A stretch of DNA of 64,000 nt from JAGMXM01 sp964458325 (GTDB taxonomy: Bacteria > Verrucomicrobiota > Verrucomicrobiia > Limisphaerales > UBA1319), in NCBI GenBank assembly GCA_964458325.1, contig CAYWIM010000007.1, positions 1-64,000 of the forward strand, read 5' to 3'. A program made the position numbers and the translations under genes. This document shows, piece after piece, positions 51,602-59,041 of the stretch. The notes below the pieces were generated by a model that did no database searches, was not told the DNA's origin, and saw nothing but the letters and a program-made list of their open reading frames with translations. Position 1 is the stretch's first letter. Each line of letters begins with the position of its first letter.

Positions 51602-54088
51602 TCATAGGCCGAGCCAGGCCAGGTCGAATCGGGCGAAGACGATCTTTTCGTATGCGGATTTCTCGCCCGTCTCGAACAGGAGTCCGATCGTTGCGTCCGG
51701 CAGCGCGGCGAGGCAGGAATAGGCGCTGGGCTTTTCCGTGATTCGGCGAGCCACCGGCCATGTTTGGCCATCATCGCAGCTGGCGCGCACCGTCATGCGC
51801 TCCCGTTTCTCGCTGGCTGGATTGGCGAACAGGATGATCCCGGGCCGATCGGCGGCGTGATCGGCGGCGGGCCATGAAAGGCGGCGGATGGTGGCTTGGC
51901 AGATGGGTTCGATGAGATCCGGCGCATGGACCTGGTCGGCCCAGGTCAGGCCGCCGTCGGCGCTCAGCGCCGTCTGCCGGGTCCGCTGCGATCGGTCGTA
52001 GTTGCGCATGTTGAGCCGGAGCCGGCCATCGGCCAGCTCGACCACCTCGCATTCATTGACTTGGGGCCGGGGCGTCCGGCCGCCTAGCCGCCAGGTGCGG
52101 CCATGATCATCCGAGTAAATGACGTGCGAATAGTAATCGCGGGTGCCGGCCTCGATATGGTCGCAGGGAATGACCAGCCGGCCGGCGGAAGGGCCGCGCT
52201 CGATCTGAATGCCGGCCCCGGGCCCAGTCGCATACCAGGTCCAGTTCGACCGTTTGACATCGGCTGTGATCTCGCGGGGCGGCGCCCAGGTCCGGCCGTC
52301 GTCCGTGGACCGGGTGGCCCAGACCCGTCGCGAGTCCCGGCTGGTCCGGTCGATGATGCGCGGCTCGGTATCCTCCCCGCGATTCCACGTCATCAGCAGC
52401 TCGATCGCGCCGGTCTGGCGGTCGAAGACCGGACACGGATTGCCGCACGTGTTGGATCCGTCGTCCCAGATCGTCTGCACGGGCTCCCAGGTCCGCCCCC
52501 GATCGAAGCTGCGGCGCAGGAGCAGATCGATGTTGCCCGCGTCGCCGCGTCCAGACTTCCGGCCCTCGGCGAAGGCCAGCAACGTCCCGGCCGGCGTCGC
52601 CAGAAGGGATGGGATCCGATACGTGTGGTAGCCGTCCTGGCCCGACACGAAGACGTCCGTCTCCGCATATCGTCCGGCCGATTTCGCCCCCTGATCGAAG
52701 GTTGCCGAGAGGCCTGCATCTCGCTGGGACTGGACGTGACGGAGGATGGCATCGCGCATCGCCTGGCCGGCCTTGGGCGAGACCGCGTGGGTGCTGGGCG
52801 GATCGTTGAAGATCTCGCGGGGGCCGCCCAGCGCATTGTAGGCCGCGTAGACGCTCGTGGGCGGGCAGGTGGTGTCGATGAACCCAACCGTCAGGATCCC
52901 CGCCGCCCGCGTCCGCGTAGCGAAGTTCATCGCGTCATAGTAGCGAGCGGCCTCGAGGATCGCCGCATCGGGCCGGCCATCCGGACCGGCAGGCACCATC
53001 TTGGGCCAGCCGCTGATCCGGCCGGCAGCTCCTCCGCTGTGATCGCACATGGCCGGCACCCCGGCGGCGAAAAACGTCACGCGCGGATCCAATCCCGCGG
53101 CAACGATGGATTGCGCGCCGCCCTGGCTGCTGCCGTGAACGACCAAGGTGCGGCCATCCCATTCCGGCTGGGCGGTCAGAAAGTCCAACGCCCGGATCAG
53201 CCGGAGGAACATGCCGCGGAAATAGACGGTTTCGCGGGACTCGCGCCCGCGCCAGCGGTAATCCGCCAAGGCGCCCTTGGCCAGGTCGGCGTAATACTCG
53301 ACCGGCTTGCCGTTGGGGATGCCGTGCGCGTTGATGTCCAGCGCAAGAAATCCCTGCTCCGCCCAGCCGGCAGCTCCCGCCAGGCCGGCGCTCCGCACGC
53401 CCGCGCCGTGAACGGTGAGCATGATCGGCAGACTCCGCCGTTTGGCGTCCGCCGGACGCGACAGGTACCCCGAAACCGGCGCGCCGACGCTCTCGGCCTG
53501 CAGATCCCAACAATCGATTCCCGGACGCGGCGACGGCACGGGCGTGAGCCGGGGGCGGATCGGCACGGCGGCCAGCTGGCGTTTCTGCTCGGCCCAGAAG
53601 GCATCGAAATCGGCGGGCACGGGCAGGCTGGGGCGGATTTCAAGCGGGCTGACCGCCGCTCCGCCGACGGCCGCGAGGGTCCGGCCGGCCGGAGTCTCCC
53701 AGGTCGCGCGGCATTGGAGGAAGCCCGGTTCATCGAGCCTGCCGGTCACGGCCCCGGTGCCGCGCTTCAGGTTCAGAGCGCCCTCGGTGATGGGCGGCAC
53801 GCCATCCTTCGAGATGGTCCATTTCACCTCGGCTTCATCGACCGACTTTTCGCCAAGCATCAACCGCACCTCGAAGACGACCGGATCGCCTTTTCGGTAG
53901 ATGGCATCGGAACGCTCGGTGTGGACAGTCAGAGCATAGTTGGTGGACGGGCTCCGCGCCTGCGCGCGCGCCGATGGAAGGGTCGGTATCGGCCCGCTGG
54001 CCAATCCCCAGGTTATCGATCCGACAGCCAAAAGCGCCCAAGCCCTCGCGACCGCTGGCGTGGGATGGCTCGATGAAATTCGGTGCAT
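51602..54088 (-). CDS. Acetylesterase-sialidase fusion protein
   Basis: 828 residues with a signal peptide (WALLAVGSITWGLA). Residues about 40-135 are an Ig-like beta domain; about 140-440 an AXE1/cephalosporin-deacetylase-type hydrolase with the nucleophile VHGSSQGGAQS (Ser about 321), Asp in FIDTTCPP and His in STHAVSP. Residues about 470-825 are a sialidase-like six-bladed propeller: YRIPSLLATP arginine motif and five Asp-boxes (SFDRGRTW, STDDGRTW, SDDHGRTW, SADGGLTW, SCDDGQTW). It would remove O-acetyl groups that block sialidase and then cleave terminal sialic acids. The acid/nucleophile Tyr/Glu pair is not certain. Fills the end of the glycan-degrading block. Confidence 0.85.
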   Translation of the reverse strand: MHRISSSHPTPAVARAWALLAVGSITWGLASGPIPTLPSARAQARSPSTNYALTVHTERSDAIYRKGDPVVFEVRLMLGEKSVDEAEVKWTISKDGVPPITEGALNLKRGTGAVTGRLDEPGFLQCRATWETPAGRTLAAVGGAAVSPLEIRPSLPVPADFDAFWAEQKRQLAAVPIRPRLTPVPSPRPGIDCWDLQAESVGAPVSGYLSRPADAKRRSLPIMLTVHGAGVRSAGLAGAAGWAEQGFLALDINAHGIPNGKPVEYYADLAKGALADYRWRGRESRETVYFRGMFLRLIRALDFLTAQPEWDGRTLVVHGSSQGGAQSIVAAGLDPRVTFFAAGVPAMCDHSGGAAGRISGWPKMVPAGPDGRPDAAILEAARYYDAMNFATRTRAAGILTVGFIDTTCPPTSVYAAYNALGGPREIFNDPPSTHAVSPKAGQAMRDAILRHVQSQRDAGLSATFDQGAKSAGRYAETDVFVSGQDGYHTYRIPSLLATPAGTLLAFAEGRKSGRGDAGNIDLLLRRSFDRGRTWEPVQTIWDDGSNTCGNPCPVFDRQTGAIELLMTWNRGEDTEPRIIDRTSRDSRRVWATRSTDDGRTWAPPREITADVKRSNWTWYATGPGAGIQIERGPSAGRLVIPCDHIEAGTRDYYSHVIYSDDHGRTWRLGGRTPRPQVNECEVVELADGRLRLNMRNYDRSQRTRQTALSADGGLTWADQVHAPDLIEPICQATIRRLSWPAADHAADRPGIILFANPASEKRERMTVRASCDDGQTWPVARRITEKPSAYSCLAALPDATIGLLFETGEKSAYEKIVFARFDLAWLGL

Positions 54089-54261
54089 GGCATCATTGGA
54101 TGCCAGACCGGGCCAATCGGCAAGCCGAAAGGCGGCCGCGCCGAGAAGGCGGCACGGACGGCCGAAAGTGTTCGGTCTCGAGCGCGCAGCCAGTCACCAC
54201 CCTCAGAGCCGGATGCGTCAAGGGTGGCGAATCCATCCGTGCCGCTTGGCTGGCTGCGGGA

Positions 54262-54687
54262 TCAACCCGGACTGGGCTGTGCCGCGCGGTCAAAGACCTC
54301 CCGGAACCAGGCGGGCGGGCGGATAACGCGCCCGTCGTGCCGGGTGAAGGCATGGACGGTGTAGCCGCGCGCGACGGGGCTTTGGGGATTGAGGCGGATG
54401 ATTCGGGCGTCGCATCGCAGCCGGGCGGGCCCGGCGAAGGTGGCGGTCGTGGTGAGCTCCAGCAGGTCATCGTATCGCGCCCGCCCCAGATACTCGACAT
54501 GGGCCTCGACCAGGGGCAGCCATGCTCCACGGGATTCCATTTCGGAATAGGGCAGGCCGATCTGGCGCATCAGCTCGGTTCGGCCGCACTCGAACCATTC
54601 CAGCACCCGGGAGTTGTAGAAGGTGCCCATCTGGTCGGTCTCGCTATAACGGACGCGCAACTGGATCGTGGAATGAATGTCATTCAT
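54262..54687 (-). CDS. Hotdog-fold acyl-CoA thioesterase (YbgC/4HBT-like)
   Basis: 141 residues. Hotdog fold: YSETDQMGTFYNSRVLEWFECGRTEL with the catalytic Asp in ETDQMG, then VEAHVEYLGRARYDDLLEL. The pattern YSETDxMGxxYxxxxLxWFE is shared by YbgC and 4-hydroxybenzoyl-CoA thioesterases, which hydrolyse short acyl-CoA esters in the cytoplasm. It has no neighbours on its strand; the tRNA is divergent. A housekeeping acyl-CoA thioesterase is likely; the exact acyl group is unknown. Confidence 0.85.
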   Translation of the reverse strand: MNDIHSTIQLRVRYSETDQMGTFYNSRVLEWFECGRTELMRQIGLPYSEMESRGAWLPLVEAHVEYLGRARYDDLLELTTTATFAGPARLRCDARIIRLNPQSPVARGYTVHAFTRHDGRVIRPPAWFREVFDRAAQPSPG

Positions 54688-54858
54688 GCGAGGCGCTCGG
54701 GCTCGGGCGCCGGATCCAAACTACTGGTGGAAATGGTTGCTGAATGCAAGCCCGTCGTCCGCCCATCCGATGGCGCATGGCCATCGCCCCGCTCCGGGCC
54801 GTATAAAAACCTGTTGCATTCGTTTCCATTGCTGGGCATTCTTTATTTCATGGTCAGT

Positions 54859-54936
54859 CGGGGCGTAGCGTAGTCTGGCTAGCGCGCGTGGTTCGGGTCC
54901 ACGAGGTCGTGAGTTCAAATCTCACCGCCCCGACCA
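54859..54936 (+). tRNA. tRNA-Pro (anticodon CGG)
   Basis: The acceptor stem CGGGGCG/CGCCCCG, anticodon stem CGTGG/CCACG with the 7-base loop TTCGGGT (anticodon CGG), T-arm loop TTCAAAT and an encoded CCA end are all present. tRNA-Pro genes are frequent integration sites; no flanking repeat was found. Confidence 0.93.
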
Positions 54937-54997
54937 TTTTTCTAGCGATGGCGGGCATACAAGGCGTGACGGTTGCAATCCAGATCAAGCTGAGCTG

Positions 54998-56224
54998 ATG
55001 AATTGGTCCAGACCTGCCCATGGGATGGCTTTGGTGGTCGCCGGTGTGGCAGGATCAGCCGGCGCCGCCAGGGCATTTGATGCGCGCAATCTGCTGGCCT
55101 ATCAATGGGGGCCCGTCACGATCCGCACCAGCCTCGAAGTCACCGAGCAGTTCAACGACAATATCTATTATCGGTCGAGCGTGAAGCGCGAATCGGACCT
55201 GATCACCAGCGTCACCCCAGGGGTCCGGTTGTCGCTGGGCACACCGTATTCGAAGAACTTCCTCTCCCTCGGATACGAGTATCATTGGAATTTTTACCAG
55301 GAACGGAGCGATGTGAATTACAGCGATCAGTCGCTCTCGTTCAATCTCCGGCTGACTGGCTACCGGATTTCGCTGCAAGGATCGGATCAGATCGACCTGC
55401 AAAACAGCGTCCTGGGAGGCAGCTTGAATCCGCTCGTACTGGGCGAGAATGCCAATGTTCAACGAATCACCTTCTCGGACAGCTACCAAGTGTCTTATTC
55501 CTTTACCGATAAAATCAACGGGCATGTTGGACTGAGCCACGGGCGCACCGATTACGAATCCGGCACATGGCTGTATGATACCACGTCGCTTCGAGGCACC
55601 CTGGGCACAACCTACAAGCCACGGACCCGGATGACATTTGTGGGCGAGGTCTATTATGGCACGACCATGTCGGAGCCGAATCATCCGCTGCAATGGCCTA
55701 CCCCAGATATGGATTCGCTGGGCACGTTCGTCGGGTTCAGCGAGGTGTTCCTCAATCGTATTACGGGATCCGTCCGTGTGGGATATGAAGTGCGCCAGTT
55801 CGAAGGGCGGTCCGACAACAAAGGCGATCCAGTGGTCAATGCAAGCCTCGGTTACCGTTTTTCCGAAAAGCTTCGTGGGACCCTGTCCTATAACCGGTCG
55901 ACCAGCGTATCCGCCCAATCGCCTGACAGTTCCAGTGTGAACGATAACGTGAGTCTGGCCCTGAACCGAACCCTCGGGCCTACAGGAAAAATCACGGTGT
56001 CGGCGGGCGGCACGATGCGAATATCCCAGTATGATGAGGGATCCGTGGTTTATGGGGATCGAACCGACAACCAATGGACCACATTTTTGGATGTCAGCTA
56101 CCGATTCCAGCCCTGGTTTTCGACGGGGCTGCGATATGAATACGAGTTCTTCAACAGTTCATCCAAAGCGATTATTGACTATGACGTTAATCGGATTACC
56201 CTACGATTGGGCATAGGATTTTAG
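54998..56224 (+). CDS. Outer-membrane beta-barrel of an exopolysaccharide system
   Basis: 408 residues with a signal peptide ending after GAARA. The rest is an alternation of aromatic-rich strands and loops (FLSLGYEYHWNFYQE, GYRISLQGSDQIDL, GHVGLSHGRTDYESG, GLRYEYEFFNS) ending LRLGIGF, with the C-terminal Phe typical of outer-membrane barrels. It resembles the BBP2/EpsL-like family that exports or anchors surface glycans. It begins an apparent operon with the Wza-like and Wzz/BY-kinase genes (4 and 8 bases apart). Its GC content is lower than neighbouring genes. Confidence 0.75.
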   Translation: MNWSRPAHGMALVVAGVAGSAGAARAFDARNLLAYQWGPVTIRTSLEVTEQFNDNIYYRSSVKRESDLITSVTPGVRLSLGTPYSKNFLSLGYEYHWNFYQERSDVNYSDQSLSFNLRLTGYRISLQGSDQIDLQNSVLGGSLNPLVLGENANVQRITFSDSYQVSYSFTDKINGHVGLSHGRTDYESGTWLYDTTSLRGTLGTTYKPRTRMTFVGEVYYGTTMSEPNHPLQWPTPDMDSLGTFVGFSEVFLNRITGSVRVGYEVRQFEGRSDNKGDPVVNASLGYRFSEKLRGTLSYNRSTSVSAQSPDSSSVNDNVSLALNRTLGPTGKITVSAGGTMRISQYDEGSVVYGDRTDNQWTTFLDVSYRFQPWFSTGLRYEYEFFNSSSKAIIDYDVNRITLRLGIGF

Positions 56225-56227
56225 GCT

Positions 56228-56872
56228 ATGAGTCGGACACGAGCAGAAGGCATGGTGTTCGGGGGTGTGGTTTTTTGTTTGCTTTGGGGCATCCACCTGG
56301 AAGCGCAAACCACGCCGTCGAACCTGTTTAACATCGGCGCGGATGCAAGCACGAATGCCGCGGCAGCGCTGGCGCCGGACCAGGATTATCGGATTGCGCC
56401 GCTGGATGTGATCTCCATCGACGTGTTCAACGAATCCAGGTTGAGCAAGGATTGCGCCGTCCAGGCCACCGGCAAGATCTCCTATCCATTGCTGGGCGAT
56501 GTCGAGATTGCGGGCAAGACGACCCGGCAGGTGGAAGCCCATCTGAAAGAGCTCCTTGGGCGAGATTACCTCGTGGATCCCTTGGTGACCGTGACGATGA
56601 AGCAGTACCGGCTCCAAACGGTAAATATCCTGGGCGAGGTGTTTAAACCCGGCCCCATGCCGCTGGTGGGCGAGAAGCGATGGACGCTGCTGGACGCCAT
56701 CAGCCAGGCCGGCGGCCTCACCCGCGGCGCCGCCAAAAGCCGCATCGAGTTCACCCGGCAAGGGAAGACCATCAAGGTCGATTTCGACGATCTCAAGAAA
56801 CCCACCGATCCTGGCAAGGTGATCTACCTGCAGCCAGAGGACGTGATCTACGTGCCCTTGACCCCCTGGTAA
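56228..56872 (+). CDS. Wza-like polysaccharide export protein
   Basis: 214 residues with a signal peptide (GMVFGGVVFCLLWGIHLEAQ); no clear lipobox Cys at the cleavage site. The Poly_export domain (about 55-140) shows DYRIAPLDVISIDVFNE and GKISYPLLGDVEIAGKTT, then an SLBB segment (about 145-205) with VNILGEVFKPGPMPL and AISQAGGLTRGAAKSR. It is about half the length of Wza (379), so only one SLBB domain and no C-terminal barrel helix are present; the barrel upstream may provide the pore. It lies directly before the Wzz/BY-kinase gene. Confidence 0.85.
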   Translation: MSRTRAEGMVFGGVVFCLLWGIHLEAQTTPSNLFNIGADASTNAAAALAPDQDYRIAPLDVISIDVFNESRLSKDCAVQATGKISYPLLGDVEIAGKTTRQVEAHLKELLGRDYLVDPLVTVTMKQYRLQTVNILGEVFKPGPMPLVGEKRWTLLDAISQAGGLTRGAAKSRIEFTRQGKTIKVDFDDLKKPTDPGKVIYLQPEDVIYVPLTPW

Positions 56873-56879
56873 TCTGCTT

Positions 56880-59039
56880 ATGGAAAACAATCCCCCGGGC
56901 ATCCCGGCCGAGGCCGGCTTCCTCGAGGAAGTCACCAACCTGCGCCATTACTATCACGTCATCCTCGAGCGACGCTGGCTGGTCATTGCCGCATTCATCT
57001 CGGTGTTCGTTCTCACGATTATTTATCTGGCCAAGGCCCCGCGCATTTACCAGGCCGCGGCGCGGCTGCAGATCAACAGCGAGGCGGAGACGTCCCTCAA
57101 CCTGAGCGGCGGCTCTTTCGGCGACCGCCAGGGCCAGGATTACCTCCAGACCCAATACAAAAACCTCATGAGCCGGTCGCTGCTCAGCTCGATCATTAAC
57201 CAGCTCAAGCTCGACCAGGACCCGCGGTATGCCAAGTCCCGCGACATCGTCGCCGAACTGGCTGAGGACATCATCGTGTCGCCGATCCGGCTCAGCCGCC
57301 TGGTCGATGTGCGCGTCGAGCATACCGATCCCAAGAAGGCCGCCCTGATCGCGAACACGCTCCTGAACAATTTCATTGACAACAACCTGGACCAGAAGCG
57401 CGAGGCCTCCGTTCGCACCGCCCGCTGGCTCGAGCAGGAAACCGCTGTCCAAAAAACCAAGGTCGAGGAAGCCGACAACGCCCTCCAGAAATACCGGGTG
57501 GGGCTCAAGAACGTGTCCCTCGAGGAAAGCCAGAACATCATCCTCCAGCGGCTCAAGCTCGCCCAGGACCAGATGGTGTCCATCCAGGTCCGCGCCACGC
57601 TCGCCAACAGCCTGCTTACCGAGGTCCAATCGTTGCTCAAGAAAGGCGTCAGCATCGATAACATCCCCGCGATCGCCGCCAACTCAACCGTCACCCAGCT
57701 CAAGAACCAGCTGCTGTTGGAGGAGGCCGTGCTGGCGAGCATGCTGAGCCGCTACAAGGACAAATGGCCGGATGTCATCTTCGAAAGGGAGAAGATCAGC
57801 GCCCTGCAGCGGTCCCTGGACGAGGCCATGAAGGAGGTCATGAAGACCCTCGAAACCTCCGCTGTCCTCGGCAACACGGAGCTGCAGACCATCCGTGAAT
57901 TGGTGGCCACCCTCGAGCAGGAACAGCTCAGCCTCGGCGAAAAATCCATCAAATACGACGCCCTCAAACGCGATGCCGAGCTGCAGAAGGCCCTCTACAT
58001 GCGCGTGCTCGAGCGGCAAAAGGAGCTCGAGATCACGACCAACAGCAAGTTGAACAACATGTTCATCGTGGATGAAGCCGTGGCCCCGCTGAGGTTCTAC
58101 AAGCCGCGCATCGTCTTCAGCCTCGTGCTCGGGATTATTGGGGGCTTGGCGGTCGCCGTCGCGCTCGCTTTCTTCGTCAATTACCTGGATGACTCGATCA
58201 AGACGCAGGACGATGTCGAGATCTACCTGCGGGTGCCGTTTCTCGGATATGTGCCCAATATCAAGTCCAACAGCGTGATCGAGCGGGACTTGCAGGCGCA
58301 CATGCATCCCCAGTCGACCGCTGCGGAAGGATTCCGCACGATTCGCGCCGCCATCGCCCTGATGCCCAAGGCCGACCAGTACCGCCTCCTGGTCATCACC
58401 AGCACGATCCCGGCCGAGGGCAAATCCCTCATCGCATCCAACCTGGCGATCGTCACCGCCCAGACGGGTCTCAAGACGCTGCTTGTGGACGCCGACCTTC
58501 GCCGCCCGTCGGTCCACAAGGCCTATCAGCTCCACAGCCCCATCGGCCTGTCCGCTTACCTCACCAGCCAGGTCAACAGCATCGACGAAATCGTCCACAC
58601 CAGCGAAGTCCCCCACCTCGATATCGTCTGCGCGGGCTCGGTGCCGTCCAATCCTTCGGAAATGTCGGGCTCGCTCCGGATGCGCCAGTTCCTCCAGGAG
58701 GCCAGCCGCCGATACGACCGCGTGTTTGTGGATTGCCCGCCTGTCTCCGCCGTCAGCGATCCCCTCGTGGTCTCGTCGATGGCCGACGGCGTGATCTTCG
58801 TCACCAAGTTCAACAAGATCCGCCGCGAGCACGCCCGCAAATCCCTCCAGCGCCTGCAATACGCCGGGATCCACATCCTCGGCGTCGTGCTCAACGACAT
58901 CGACTTCGAGGGCAAGGACGCCTACTACTACTCGTATTACTACTACCAGAACCGCTACTACTCGAGCCATTACAAGTCCGACACGAGGGAGTCTCCGAAA
59001 CCCGAGACTCCCAAGCCCGAGAAGGTCGCTAAAGCCTGA
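56880..59039 (+). CDS. Wzz/BY-kinase: polysaccharide copolymerase with tyrosine autokinase
   Basis: 719 residues. N-terminal helix LVIAAFISVFVLTIIYLAK, periplasmic Wzz/GumC region with long coiled coil (about 150-410), second helix IVFSLVLGIIGGLAVAVALAFF (about 415-437). The cytoplasmic BY-kinase has Walker A TSTIPAEGKS (about 506-515; Ala instead of the usual Gly in PGEGKS), A' LLVDADLRRP (about 536-545) and B VFVDCPPVSA (about 614-623). The C-terminus carries ten Tyr within about 18 residues (YYYSYYYYQNRYY...), the autophosphorylation tail. It sets chain length and export of an exopolysaccharide. Confidence 0.93.
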   Translation: MENNPPGIPAEAGFLEEVTNLRHYYHVILERRWLVIAAFISVFVLTIIYLAKAPRIYQAAARLQINSEAETSLNLSGGSFGDRQGQDYLQTQYKNLMSRSLLSSIINQLKLDQDPRYAKSRDIVAELAEDIIVSPIRLSRLVDVRVEHTDPKKAALIANTLLNNFIDNNLDQKREASVRTARWLEQETAVQKTKVEEADNALQKYRVGLKNVSLEESQNIILQRLKLAQDQMVSIQVRATLANSLLTEVQSLLKKGVSIDNIPAIAANSTVTQLKNQLLLEEAVLASMLSRYKDKWPDVIFEREKISALQRSLDEAMKEVMKTLETSAVLGNTELQTIRELVATLEQEQLSLGEKSIKYDALKRDAELQKALYMRVLERQKELEITTNSKLNNMFIVDEAVAPLRFYKPRIVFSLVLGIIGGLAVAVALAFFVNYLDDSIKTQDDVEIYLRVPFLGYVPNIKSNSVIERDLQAHMHPQSTAAEGFRTIRAAIALMPKADQYRLLVITSTIPAEGKSLIASNLAIVTAQTGLKTLLVDADLRRPSVHKAYQLHSPIGLSAYLTSQVNSIDEIVHTSEVPHLDIVCAGSVPSNPSEMSGSLRMRQFLQEASRRYDRVFVDCPPVSAVSDPLVVSSMADGVIFVTKFNKIRREHARKSLQRLQYAGIHILGVVLNDIDFEGKDAYYYSYYYYQNRYYSSHYKSDTRESPKPETPKPEKVAKA

Positions 59040-59041
59040 TC

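Noticed and set aside
54859..54936. Genomic island attachment at the tRNA-Pro 3' end
   Set aside because: No direct repeat of the tRNA end and no adjacent integrase were found; the flanking genes look resident.
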